Shown here: positions 37,431-50,714 of the stretch, in pieces
Layout of the letters: each line of letters begins with the position of its first letter
How positions within the stretch are numbered: position 1 is the stretch's first letter
Source of the DNA: Panorpa germanica
Taxonomy: Eukaryota > Arthropoda > Insecta > Mecoptera > Panorpidae
DNA length: 64,000 nucleotides
Reading direction: 5' to 3'
Assembly: GCA_963678705.1 (NCBI GenBank)
Contig: OY783207.1
Span: 22,046,001-22,110,000 of the forward strand
The notes under the pieces: model-generated
Seen by the model: the letters and a program-made list of their open reading frames with translations, nothing else
Databases searched by the model: none
Told to the model about the DNA's origin: nothing
Made by a program: the position numbers and the translations under genes

Positions 37431-37833
37431 TAATAGGCATGTAATAAACTATTTCAACCTAATAAGATTACAAACAGTTCCTGTGTAATATTATAAATTT
37501 GCCTGCGATTTTCAATGAAACACAAAATGGCGTCACTCTTATCAGAGTCAAAAGTTGATTTCAAAATAGGAACGGCTGGAAACCATTTATGAATGAAGTA
37601 ATACGAGTATATGGAACACATATATATTAATTAATGTTTCTAATATTTCTGATTTAATTATAGAGTGGCCTACATTCTGTATTCTGTATTCTATTTGCAA
37701 CTCGTGTAAATCCATTGGCTGTTGATTAACCAATCAGCGAGGTTGATTTCGTCTGTAAGGACACCTCTAACAAGCACGCTTTATATCTGTTTTTGAGGTT
37801 ATAACAAACCTACTCGTACCGCTCATTTATTTT

Positions 37834-37872
37834 GCGTGTGTGTCTGTGTCTGTGTGTGTATGTGTGGGTGCG
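37834..37872 (+). repeat. imperfect (TG)n tract
   Basis: GTGTGTGTCTGTGTCTGTGT and onward with interruptions. Confidence 0.8.
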
Positions 37873-38860
37873 TGGTACAACCAATATTCTTTTTATTTTT
37901 GTATCAGGAGATTATAAAATTCGATAAAAATATTTATAATGTATATTTATACATATATACACGCAGGAACGAAACGAATCAAGAATCCAAATCGCAGGCA
38001 ACAGCCACAGCAACATTGAGCGATGATTGAAGACCATAACCCCCGACCGACTTCAACCAGATAAACCATATTAAAAGGATGTAGCATGATTTTAAACATG
38101 GAATATAAAAATCAGAATTAGAATCAGGTCTTGTAGATATTGGAGTCTCCTCTGTTGAAGTTATGTACCAAATATCAGGGTCCCAACGTAAATGTAAACG
38201 CAAACGAGAAGATCAAGAGACCACCCTAAACAAAAGTTGTCTCAAGAAGATATAAATAATGCTGCGGTTTAAACAACTATATTTACGAGCATATCTTGCA
38301 ATGGACCAGCGCTGCTTTGAACCACAGAGTGGCGCTGCTTTACACTGTGAGACGCGGCGGCCGACGGGGTTTGCTAACTGCTGACTGCAGAGCATAACTT
38401 GTGCATGTAAAAGCATTCTTATAAATTTCAAAATATATTTTTTGAAGAAGCTTTCCTTATAAGAAGCTGGAAATGAAAAATGGATGCTTATTTCTAGAAC
38501 GAAATACCTTTAACACCATTTTTACAACAAGAGTAGAGTATTCAAGAAATCACTCATACGATTAGAAATGAAATACACTAAGATAATCCATAAATTACAA
38601 GAAAGAGCCGCAACTACAATGCAATACTTGCTAAGTTAATGTAAAACACTAGCTGAGAACATGCCTACTGAAATATTCGAAGCGATCCGAGAAAAACACA
38701 ACATCAAACGACAATTTTAGGATATCAAAGCACTCCGAGAGTTTCCCATTGAAACGTACATATGATATGTTTTAATCAATGGACCAAGCTTGTGAACTCA
38801 ATTTTTAGAAGTGATTTTTTAATCGTGGATTGAAATAGATGTTAATAAATGTATATTGGA

Positions 38861-39226
38861 CTTATCTCCAGACTGAGGGTAGATCATACAGGGACATTGG
38901 CACATCTTTAAAGAAATCACTTGGTACAAGAAGATCTAGAACATTTGATCTTCCAATGTACAGAAACGGAGACCTGCAGAAATAATTTGTACAGAGTTTT
39001 GGTAAAAAATGGAATGGTGTTGCCAACAAGTATACAGGAACTACTAAGATATCCGAGGTGGCCAGTGTGCTTAGTGATAGACAGGATATGGCATAGAGCG
39101 GGTTTAAAAGTTTAGCTGTAATAATAAATGAAATGTAAATATGTAAAATGTTATTAAAATGAATTAAGAATGGCGAAAAAAGGACCGTGGTCCTAAGAAG
39201 CCCGTGAATTATTATTAAAAAAAAAA
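38861..39226 (+). pseudogene. LINE C-terminus with 3' UTR and A-tail
   Basis: The frame ending at 39115 reads ISRLRVDHTGTLAHL, one stop, RNHLVQEDLEHLIFQC, and continues to WHRAGLKV. RLRxxHTxxxAHL followed by ED-x-EHLIFxC is the conserved C-terminal region of I/R1/Jockey-type LINEs. One in-frame TAA (38909-38911) breaks it. A 3' UTR of about 100 bp follows, including the hairpin AGGACCGTGGTCCT (39180-39193), and then a run of 10 A. The A-tail marks a retrotransposed, 5'-truncated insertion. Its protein differs from that of 34799..35080, so it is a separate family. Confidence 0.85.
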
Positions 39227-41215
39227 TGTATATTGGCGTTTTTATATCAATAAATATCTAAATGATATAGCACCTAAAAATTTGAATTGTAGATTTAAGG
39301 CAATAGCTGTCGACCATATTAATGACGTAACATGTCGTACTATTAAAGGATAGGTCAGTTATTTGTTATATATATATATATAAGAGTTCTGTGTTAAGTA
39401 TGCTATATCTTTTACGCTCTGTTTTATGAAGGAGATGGCAACTTAGCAGAGGTGACGTTACGTGTGTTGGAATTGTCTATAACCTTGGATCACTTTAAAA
39501 ATTAAAGGCAAAGAAATGTCAATTGTTAATATCTTCCAAAATATAGCTAGTTATTAAAAAAATTAGACAGGCGAGGTCCTGGTAGCCAATTTTATCGATA
39601 TTATAGAAATTAAGACATGGTTCATCGTGTCAATAGTTTTTGAAGAGTTCTTCACCAGTTTCGTCTTCTTTTAGGTCACATTACTCTCCTGCGGCTTCAT
39701 ATTTCTAGTTATTATTCCTCTTCTTCCCTGCCTCGTTGTTTTGTTCTTTGCTTTTTGTCTTGTTTGTTTGACAATCCTTACACCGTCTCATTTCGTCTGG
39801 TCTGGTATGTCTGGTCAGGTATCGCATCGCATACATTTACCTGTACCTGAACTGCACGTACAACAAAACACTCCACACTCGAACAACTGTTAAACGTGCT
39901 GAGTTTAAGAGCATGTAGATTGTTTGCTTTACTCGGGATTTATATTATTTTAAATGTTGACAATTGTCAAATTGACTCGCTGGTCGCCACTTCACCGACA
40001 CCTATTGACAAACAATACTCAACTTAATTACGAAGACATGCTTCTTGCTCATGCTCATGCTCATGTGTATTATTGTACTGTGTTTGAACAGAGAAAGAAC
40101 AAGAAGAATAATATAAATTATAGAATAATAATGAATGGGTAAAGTAGACGAGTTTCTAATTATGTATGTTCCGCCGCCATTAGATAGAGTCCCTAATCTT
40201 AACTGATCATATGTATTATGTATTGATAGGTTTTTACTTCAGTGCATCGGGGGTGCAGTTATGTAGCAAATAAACCAATAATGCATCAAAGCAACGGCTA
40301 CGGTTTCCTTGAGTACAAATTTCAGCTTAAGGTGAAACATTACTTCATGGTTATATAGTTAAATATAGATGGCGACAGTGTACTAAAATGACAATCGATT
40401 TACAAATTTGTATTAGCACTCCATGTTTTCAAATATAAAAACGTTAATAACTTTGCACACGATTGAGCTATTTAAATCATATAAACTTTAGGAGTCAGAT
40501 AAATGTTCAAGTTTTGTTTATAAATAAATCATTAATTAGTATATCAATTATTTAGAAACATATAGAGTGTTGAAAATCAAATTTCTATTTTCTGTTAATA
40601 TTTTTAGTGTTACAGACATTCTCGCCTCAAGAGAATTTTATTGCATAGATACGAGATTTTGATTTGGCGATCATACTGTTACACTCTTCCTTAGAATAAC
40701 ATACTGCGAATTTAATTTACAATGGGTGTCCTGTTTTTAAATTTTTGCGCCACCTTCTCTGACCAGGCATGTGTACCGTGATTAATTAAACGATACTTAA
40801 ACAAAATATTACTTCTTAAATATATTCACTTAAGCCTACGTCCCATGCCAGCGCATTTTTCACATGCCCCTTGAACCGGCACTGGTTGCTGTTAGTGAAG
40901 CAGCATTAATATGTAAATATTATCATGGGTAAATATTTATTAACAAGAATTGTAGTACATGCCCTTAACACTATGCATATGGAGTTCTTCAAACATTTAT
41001 AGTGGACTTTCTGAAGTATAATCGTATACGAAAGATTTATATTTTTATAAAGGGCCCCTTAGAGAGGGGCTAATGCACCGGTGCCCATATATTTAGTGAT
41101 TCCCAAGTTCAGATATAAATGATATTCCAATTGCGGTATCAGTTACTCCGGGCTACGTTCTTTCTCCAATCATTTTGTTGATACAAGCTCATAACCTAAC
41201 CTATAAACGTGAAAT

Positions 41216-41596
41216 AATGACAAATACTGTCATTTCTTTATTTAAATCATCATCTCAATAATGACAATATCCACGTGTTAACGTAATGACACATACACGT
41301 GTAAATATATTCAGATTTAAAGTTCAGTGTCACATTTAGTGTTTTGTGTTGACATCAGCTACGAGCATAATGTAATATATAATCAATGCATATAATGGAT
41401 CTCATTCTCATGTGACCACCCGAAACCGAAACCGAAAGAGTAAATGAAATAGATATATAAATAATATGTATCATATGATAGAGATGGAAATAGTTGTTGC
41501 GATTTGTATGTCGCGAGTGCAGAGTGCCATGTTCATGTCTATCAAATGTCATTAAATGACGTCACAGGTTTGATGACGTCACTCATCATTGTGTCA
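41216..41596. promoter_or_regulatory. candidate enhancer: clustered TGACA, CACGTG and TGACGTCA motifs
   Basis: Eight TGACA/TGTCA words start at 41218, 41228, 41262, 41287, 41328, 41350, 41547 and 41592. The first two form the inverted repeat AATGACAAATACTGTCATT. Two CACGTG E-boxes lie at 41272 and 41296, and two full CREs at 41557 and 41574. TGACA is the core half-site of Meis/Hth TALE homeodomains. The cluster sits in the 39.7-kb intron of hth. An autoregulatory or bZIP/bHLH-responsive enhancer is inference only. Confidence 0.3.
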
Positions 41597-42350
41597 CATG
41601 ATCGTCAAGTGAAACATAGAAAACATATTATTCATATTTATGCCTTTTGGCTTTCAAAATGTTCACCGGCGGCGTTTTATCAATTATATGGTTGGTTATC
41701 AATTGATTTTGCTTGTTCATTAGCCAAGTATTAATTAGTTTATGTTAATGATAATATCAAGATATCGAAATTAGTGGCGAATCCATCATGGCCCATAAAC
41801 GATTAAAATTAGGTGTCACATTAGGAAAAATACGCACTAATTAAGAAATTATAAGATTTTAAATTAGATATACCAATGCCAATATTACTATATTAATTAA
41901 CAGATATAATACATGAACTCGTTTTGTCCTGAATTATTTGACACAATTATAACAACAATAAAATATAAACAAATGTAGGTGAGAACGAAAAAAGCAAGTC
42001 TTTGAAGTACACGATTTTCAAATCCCTTTGCACTTTGGCAAAATTTGGGGGAACAATATTAAGATATTGACTTTATCCGTGAAAAAGAAGATAAGCAAGA
42101 GTTCTATAAACTGAATTCGACATGCATTGCAAGAGTTGCTCCTCGAAGCAACGTTTTCATATTGCCGACGCTAGCACATTGTGCATCCAGCTATCAGCTG
42201 TCGCTGTATACGCCTTCTCTCACAGATAATCTTATACAGAAAATTTATGCGTTGTATTTCTGACCTTTTATTAATATTCACTTTCTTTAATCCTTATTCC
42301 TGCCAATTAAACGGTTATATAGAGATTATATTGTGTTACGAATTGTTGTA

Positions 42351-42400
42351 GTTAGTGATAGAACACAGCATCGGATCTAGGCCGACGTTAACTAAATTAA
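42351..42400 (+). repeat. short dispersed repeat with GGCCGACGTTAA tail, copy 3
   Basis: It reads GTTAGTGATAGAACACAGCA then TCGGATCTAGGCCGACGTTA, close to copy 1 at 1421. Confidence 0.5.
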
Positions 42401-42472
42401 TCTAATGTGTTTTATATTTATATTTTCTGTTGCTTATTTATCACGTAAATATATTCCGTAAAAATCAAAATG

Positions 42473-42622
42473 CCCAGGTAGAAATCTTGCATCGTACAAG
42501 GTTTATACGTGTTAGCCTGCCGCAAGCTAATTCCCAGGGACATTTTCTATTTCTCATATAAAAATTGTCTTGCAGTACAAGGTTCACACTTCCTAATTTG
42601 CTCAAGCTTATTCCAACCTGGG
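42473..42622 (-). repeat. CCCAGGT dimeric repeat, copy 5 (both ends intact)
   Basis: This is one of two copies with both ends intact, 150 bp long. It opens CCCAGGTAGAAA and closes CCAACCTGGG. Two monomers with the LTTGCAGTACAAGG-like palindromic segment (TTGCAGTACAAGG in bases) lie between. No convincing target duplication flanks it. Confidence 0.65.
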
Positions 42623-45600
42623 TGTTACGCATGTGTATTTTTTTTAAATAAAAGAGGGGATTGGTTATTTGGAGCTACGCCACTCCTCCAAGTAATCGGT
42701 TATAAACTTATTTCCTTGGTAAACTAATAATTGACATCCCCAAATTCAAATTAGCTGAAACCGTATCATGGTGTTTAGGTGCTAGACGACTTATGTTGAA
42801 AAAAGCTCTTACAAACTTCACAAGACAAAGAATTTTCCTTAAATTCCACTCGTGCTTCCTTCTGTTTATCCGAATCCTTTACATTGCATTCAATTCACAA
42901 ATAATACATACTTGAGAGCGGTAAATTTTATGATAATCCATTAGTATTTACAGAAGAAAAAATAACATCAATTTATAAGCCACAAAGCCAACATATTTAG
43001 TAACGTTTCAATGTTTCAATTCCCTTCCCAGGTTCTAAAACTATTCCCGTATAGTATCCCAGTCCCAGTCGCAGTCCCGCTAGATCTTGCATTGTTGTTT
43101 TATTCACTAAGATATTCCAGTTATTCGTTCAAAAAACACAGAAGCCGGGCCGGGCCGGGAATAATCCTTTCGTCTGATAATGCAACACGTCCCAACATTT
43201 GTCTCTGGTCCCTGATAATAGATTATGCCCTCTTTGTCGTTGAAACAACACCACACTACTTCAACGCTAATATATTGTTGTATTATTTCTTTCTCAATTA
43301 CATCTACCACACAATATATAGCACATAATGCAAACCTACGTCAAAAATATAAGAAAAAAGCGTAAAATCAACAACACATTTGCACATATGTCAATGCTGT
43401 AAACATAACTTTTGGGAGTGAGGGAGTGTGGGAGGTGTATGAGATAAAATACGTGAAGGAAGAGTAAGAAGGGGAAGAGAAGATCTTTATTTTGTTTGTG
43501 CCAACTAATTCTAAAAATAATAACTAAATTTTGTTTTAATTTACTATTTTTCTTCAATAAAAATTTAATTTAATTTAGGTTAAAAGTTGTATTAGCATAC
43601 TGGTACACATCTTGTTATATACCACACACACACACACATACATGCAAAATGTCACCGTATTAGAGTTATCGGTATCCAATCCTTACTCCTAAAATTATTT
43701 TGTATCCCGCATAAGGAAACATTTATAAGATTCGACTTTTTTAGTTATTAAATATTTTGTATAATATTTGTACATGTATCTTTTACGTAAACTATTTTTT
43801 TTATCATAAAATATTTAAATAAAAATTAGAAGTGTTCTAATTTAGAGCAAAGTATGTTATGTACACAAATTTTAGGAAGTTGAGTTCTTCTATCATCTAT
43901 AGCAACCTAAATCATCAAGTTTGAGATTAGTAAACAAAATATTCGATACAGTTCACCCAAATTAGTCAAAAAAGTTTATTTACCAGCTTTTCCGCAAATG
44001 CATTGAAATTTCCGGAATGATAATAAATAATTATAACATTAAAACACCGATATCTCTAATTGTGTGACACTTTGTATAATATGTCCTTCGAAACTTTAAT
44101 ATTATACTTGTTAAAATTGATAAGATTCTATGCCAAAACGAAATGATTTTAGCAGACACTAAAAGCTTAACATTTAATTGTGGCTCTTTTCTGCACAACA
44201 CCGTCCATTTATTCCCTTCATTGTTCCCATAGTTCCACAACCCGTCAATTCTTTCTTTATTTTTGCTCTTCTTCTTCTTCGTTTGAGGTTATGTTACTCT
44301 TAAACGAAATACAATAATTTAGCGTGAACGAAAGTAATAATATCTATTTTAAGATAATATTTAAGGAGTTATTTTTACAACTACTTTTATTTTTGAATAT
44401 ATTACTCTCCCTAAATGCTTCTCCACTCCTCCCTGTTCCTCTTCTCCACTAGCCCCATTGCCGTTTGTTTATTTTTGGGTTCGGGTTCATTTGAATTTTG
44501 GCGACTACTCGTGACAGCTTATACTTCTATAACTAGAGAAATGTTTTGAAATTTTAACGACAGGTGGTGTTGGTGTTAGTTGCTCAGCTCATCGTACATC
44601 GTACATCGTGTCTAACTTTTTAACACACAACAAAATTTACATTTTAAGTTTAGTAGAGAGACGACTCTATTTTATGTAAACATACAATTTTAAATAATTT
44701 AAATGGATATATATATATATATGAACTAGTATGTATGGTATATATCTAGACGACAAAGTATATCTAAATAGGTCATTGAACTGTAAGTGAAACATACTTT
44801 GTGTGAAATTACGTTGTAAGTTTTAATATTTCTGCAGATAATGATTCATGTAACAAATCACTATATTGTTATATGTTCTTAAACATAAATAAATATGTTT
44901 CAAACTATTTGAACATTAATCAAATATAACACATGTAATTACAGCCACTTCAAAATTTTAATTACCAATTACTAAAAAACTAATAAACAAATCTTCGTAA
45001 TCTTCTCTCTAGCTGTTAACCACCATAGCACTAACTTTTATTTCAAATTTTATTAAAATCTAACAACTTGTTTAGCGTATAAACAATAAATTAAAATTTA
45101 AACATAATCTCAAATATTTATTATAATTTGTGATATAAATATAGTGTACTCGTATTAATACCAACATAGTTTACTAATATAATAAACGTTGCCAACAAAA
45201 TAAAGTTTAAAACTAAAATATTCTCGGGTTTAGAATGTGGGAGCTAACATAGTATGTACAAAAACGATGAAAAAACTGACATTTGTGACATTTAACATGT
45301 AAGAGTTATCACATTTCACAAAGAAAATTGTTGTACCAGAAAGCGAAAGTGGAGGAAGATGTGAATGTTGATGTAAACACTAAGACTGACTGAAATATTT
45401 CAATTATTTCAAAACCCTGGATCAGCCTAAACAACTTGGTCGTTGCAACGTGCAACGGAAATTAAGGAAAATGTTGAACCCAATTAATTTAGCTACATGG
45501 TGACTCAAAATTGCAGTACCTTGCTAAAATAGAAAACATTGCCTCGAATTGTAATACCTCTGTTTTAAATAACACTAACTAACAAAACCACAAAAGTAAA

Positions 45601-47454
45601 AATTAAACCATTATGCCATAGATTCGCCACATAGTGCCTTAATCTAGAGACAATTACATTAAAATCCATTCAAAGATTAGTATCTAAGTCTGTTTTCATC
45701 AATCGCATTAGCTTTATTAAATAAAAAGCACAAGAGAAGAGAAGCGGGAGGTAATGCGTATGCAGCGAAGCTACATAGCCCGGGAACTTTACACTTTTGC
45801 CTGACATGAGGGCCGGTACTTCTAATTTTTGGATATGTTTTAAAGTTAGGGCTGTTAAGGGGCGTCTTTGAACAATGGCGGCCAAAAACGTTCTTTTAGA
45901 AATATCTCGTTACGAGTGCGTCCTATGATAAAAATAGTTATTATCAAACTTAAAGAGGACTCAATTCCCTACAAGTTTTGCATACAATATGTTTTTGTAT
46001 GTCTTACAGGGACGGAGCTATGTCACTGCAAAGTAGGGCACCTCAATAAAATGTTTAAAATATTTCAATTTTGAGCTCAACATTTGCCGAAAGTTGGATG
46101 TGAATACCGTGCAATACGGTACCGCACCCGTTTCCTTTTTCTCCTATGTTTTATTCAATAACATCAATGATTTATTGTGAATGATACAGCCACTGTACAC
46201 GTACCTTAATATTACGTAAGGTTCATTTTATAGTCATATAGTAGCGCTTTAACATTAAAGCACTGGAGTCATAATAAAGTCCTGAAAGTATTATCTTTTG
46301 AAAAACTGAAACAACGAAGAAATAACTAATCTGCAAATTTTTTCCTAAAGCATTCGAAAGAAGGATTATTTAAAATTGTATTGTTCTTACTAGGCCCTCG
46401 TACAAGACCATTCCATGCATTGACTGTGTTCGTATGTTAGCTTAGGCTTAGAAATTTGTGTAAATCTGATATTTTATGCAGAAACCTGATTTATGATCAG
46501 AGAATGTAACAAAATTTGTGTAAAATAAATGGTATTACTTTCAAACATTAAAAGAACAAGAGCAAGAGCAGGAGTGATGGGGAGAAAGGGGACCCGAGGC
46601 TTGACAACATATTTTTATGGTGTCCTCCATGTAAAACTAGACAAACATAAACAAGAAACGGTTTAGCTTATTTTTAGCTTTATTTTTTAACCCATTCATA
46701 CGAGAGTCTTGCTCCGGTCGTAAATCTTTCCGTAACGACGGACGGCCGATAAAGATGATTCCATTTTATTTAGATATAAAATTTCACATTTTTAGACATA
46801 AATTACTTTGACAGATATATTTGTTTTATTATTATTAAATTTTAAACATTAAAACTACTACAGCAAACTAGTAGACTTAACAGTAGACTTTAAGGTACCT
46901 AGATCTTAGTAACTTAGTACTTATACTATTCAGCTGGCATGGTCTCATCATATATGTATGACTGTATGAGTATACATTTCTTTTCAGAACACAGAGAACT
47001 ATTTTCGTCCTCCGAATTTACCACACAAGTTGAACAGAGTTTCATATCTTTGAGTTCGACTATTTATAAAGTGGTATCTGAGAAAGGTTTTTTAAAAAAT
47101 TAAATCAAACATATATTATATACAATATTATTAATTATATATAGATTCAAGTAAGTATATATATGCATTATACTTTATATATACGAGTAATATCTAGAAA
47201 ACGATTTATTTTATCCTAGTTACATAACCTCAACATAAATGTGTAATAGACGTTCGTAATCGTGTAATTCCGTTACATGTTTTTTCCATAAGAACATATT
47301 TAGTTTTCGAGATTAAAACTAAAATAAATTATTTATTTTAGTATTATCTTATTAGACAAATGTATCAACATATTTTTAACAGACGGGAGTGCTTGGTTTT
47401 CAACGTTTAGCTTTGCTAAACTCTGTAGGTCCACTAAATTTATATATAAATAAT

Positions 47455-48040
47455 AATGGGCTTGTGTCCTATGTCTTATTTTTCTATAAAAGTGTACTAT
47501 AAAGTGGGTTACTAGAACCTCAAATGTTCAATTATTTTTTTAATAACTTCTTATATGTTAAGAGATATTAACAACTAAAAAAGTCATTTTGTCTCTAATT
47601 ATTAAAGGGATTCAACGTTGTACACATTCCAAATGCATGTGACATCACAATCGCTGCCAACCTTACAGCTCATAAATCTCTGCTATGTGTATTTATATAT
47701 CAGAATATCAAATATTATTTATAGCTATTTCAAGGAACAATAAAATTTCAATATTATGTCTGCCTTAGCAGGGTTTAATAAAATAAAAACTGATTATTCT
47801 TTGATTTGACTTGATTATTACACTACCAACAGCTACAAAACATTACCACAGCACTGGCCTACTCAACAAATAACTGACAAATATGGCCAACCATTTCAAA
47901 CAATTCAAATTTTTAATTGCTATATCTTCGTCAACATTTAGATATTTATTAAAATAGACACGCCAATACACATTTATTAACATCAATTTCAATCAGCAAT
48001 TGAAAAATCGACCACTAAAAAATGAGGACACAAGCCCATT
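47455..48040 (+). mobile_element. non-autonomous TIR element (AATGGGC family), copy 2
   Basis: This 586-bp element has termini AATGGGCTTGTGTCC and GGACACAAGCCCATT, a perfect 15-bp inverted repeat. It is in the same orientation as 5823..6457. If the element proper is ATGGGC...GCCCAT it is flanked by TA on both sides, but copy 1 does not show this. No transposase is encoded. Confidence 0.87.
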
Positions 48041-49089
48041 ACCAAAGGTTCTGATATTAACTATTTTATTCCGGAAACGAAGGACCAAAATGATTGTGAA
48101 ATACACTAATTATAGTTGGTGTTGCCAGGAAATAATTGAGGTGTCAAAGCATTCAGCTCTTCTTCTCTTATTATGGGATAATTTCATATATAAAAGTAAT
48201 GTCTAAAACCTGCTGCCGGGCTAGTAAAATAGTTGACGCTCCTATACAATAACCTAAATTTGCGAAAATAATTTAAAAATAAATAATAGAATAGGTCCAT
48301 TAAAACAAAAGTCTGTATCATTCTGCTATAACCCAGTTATTGGTGTTTAATCCGCGGTAAATATATTTCCGCAAGGATTTTCTCGAGTGTACGTTGAATA
48401 GTGACTCGAGTGATACTTTGACAACGTGAGGGGTAGGAAAGGGGGTGACTATATATTCTGTATCCCTTAATACTTCAGATAAGCACCCTTAAGTCAAGTA
48501 GTAAACAGAAAAATCCACCGTGTGTTCAATTTCTTTTACCGCCAGAAAACACCACATAAAAACATATGTTTTTACAAAATAAAGAACTAATAACAAAAAT
48601 AAAATAAACGTTTTTATCAATAAAATGAAGTCTCGTAAAGATACAACTATAACTATACCGTATTCTGAATGAATGAAACAAGTCTTGACGATAAAAAATT
48701 AATTAAAAGCGAATATTTGAAGCTGTTAAAATTCTTTCTAATTAATGGCGGTCACATTCCTATGTCACATGACAAACATATGTAATTAATTAAACTGTGC
48801 GTTAAAGTTAGAGGCCACGTGCGAAATTCCTTGAACAAAAAAACAATAAAAAACTTGAATTTATTGTATTAAAAAAAAAAATGTAAAGTATCCGGTACGA
48901 AGGACCAAAAACGTATTGTCAATAGCATGTGGAAGTGGAGAGGGAGTACAGGTTGATTAGTGGTTTATTGTGTGATGGATGAAGAAATGCAGGAGAATTA
49001 AAGGTAAGAAGGAAGGGGCAAGAAGCAAGAGGCGTCCTAAATGAAGAAAAAGAAACATGAATGATATAGGTATGGCTTGTGGGTCAGTG

Positions 49090-49102
49090 ATACAGGGTGT
49101 CC
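49090..49102 (+). repeat. ATACAGGGTGTCC motif, copy 2
   Basis: Same 13-mer as 8749-8761; element extent unknown. Confidence 0.3.
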
Positions 49103-50598
49103 ACGATTTATCACAACAACATCATCTATTTTTTCATTTGTTAAATATTTTTTAATGTGTGCTAATAGACGTCTACTTGGGTGGTCTGAAAAATTGGTGC
49201 CTTACCTGGACTGTTTGGAGAATAAAACAAGATTCTTAGTTGATGACAACTTTAGTTCTACGTTCATCAAAATCTACTTACATAGTAGCTTGCTCTCATG
49301 ATAAAGTGTGCGGTACTGACGATCATTTTTTTAATTTATAAGTTGATAAGTTTGGAACTAGTCAAAGAAAGAAGTGAGATGGAAAGAAAGAGGTGGATGG
49401 AGGAAATAGAAAAAAGGAAAGAAAAACAGAACAATAAATAATCTCGTATCTGGGCTGCATGGGAAACATGAAGAGAGAGGAAGTACTAAAAGAGGCAGTG
49501 AAGGAAAGCAGGAGAAAGAGAGAAGTAGCGAGAAAACAGTTAAACTTCAGTTCAGAAAAATAGAGGATTTAAGGACAAGAGGTGGATGACGGAGATAGAG
49601 ACAATAACAAAATAGTAAAGGAAAAGAGTCAAGAAGAAATAGGAACAAGAGTATAAAATTCAAACATTGCTGTTGGAATTAATAAAAATGTTAGAATAAT
49701 TTTAAGTTTAGGTTAGCAATGAGATGTAATTACGTGATTTAATATTGAAAGAATGTAAAGTCTAACGACACACACATTAAATTAATAAATAATAGTAAAA
49801 GAAAGAACTAGACAACATAGAAACACCAATGATTTCTTGTATTTCAATAATTTAAACGTTAAATTGAACCCATTTGAACGCTTAACCCTTCCCCATCAGT
49901 CACTCAATTTATATGGTCCTGTCCGGATTAAACATTTACCAGATTTCGGTAGGCATTGTTTATAACAAATAGAGACACTCCATGCATATAACGTACCAGT
50001 AAGTAATAATGTTCGAGTTCATTCGCTAGTTTTTGTGTGTGGTCGAACATTTCGTGAAGTACTTGAGCTACATCCATAAACAAACCATTTTACGGCTATT
50101 TAAATTAGTTTTATATAGACTAGCGCTAACGCACTGGGGCGTTTATGTGTACTTTCCCAAGTGCCAGTACTTAAATACAGTCCGTGGCTTGACGTAGCGT
50201 GGAACACACAGCACCCAGTATCTAGCATCCAGCCTCTCGCGTTCTATGGACTGGAGTCGCTGTTAGCTGTTAGCTGCTAGTCTGGAGTCTGCAACGAGGA
50301 AAATCTGGACCAAACTTCACGCACTTGTGATTTGAGGCATGTGCCACATTACTATAAAATATACGAGTATGTTTAGATATACGAGTTATTAGGACGTTAA
50401 AATACGTTCGGTTAATGGACAGGGATAATTACTACTATAATAATATAACGATGTTTAATTAGAAGAATGTATAGCAGCCTCAAATTGTTAACAAGAAGCA
50501 TTATATAACAAAATCATGATAAAGAGCGTACTCTACCACAGACAGGCAATTTGGTAAGCTACGGTTCTTTGAATTTTCTGACAAGACTTATACTTCTA

Positions 50599-50714
50599 CC
50601 GCCTTACAAATAAACCTGGTATAAAATTTATACCAGATATAAAGCCCGTCCAGACAGGCTTGTTATAAGTTTATATCTAGTATAAATTTTATAACAGGTT
50701 TATTTGTAAGGCGG
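50599..50714. mobile_element. palindromic MITE (116 bp hairpin)
   Basis: The left arm CCGCCTTACAAATAAACCTG and the right arm CAGGTTTATTTGTAAGGCGG are perfect 20-bp complements. Pairing continues inward with few mismatches (GGTATAAAATTTATACCAGA against CTAGTATAAATTTTATAACA) to a GCCCGTCCAGACAGGC centre. The whole unit is one near-perfect hairpin. GTAAGGCGGC also occurs alone at 24596, perhaps an element end. No target duplication is clear. Confidence 0.75.

Noticed and set aside
43011..43328. 105-codon ORF on the plus strand
   Set aside because: Low-complexity start (CCCAGTCCCAGTCGCAG tandem) and no domain recognised.
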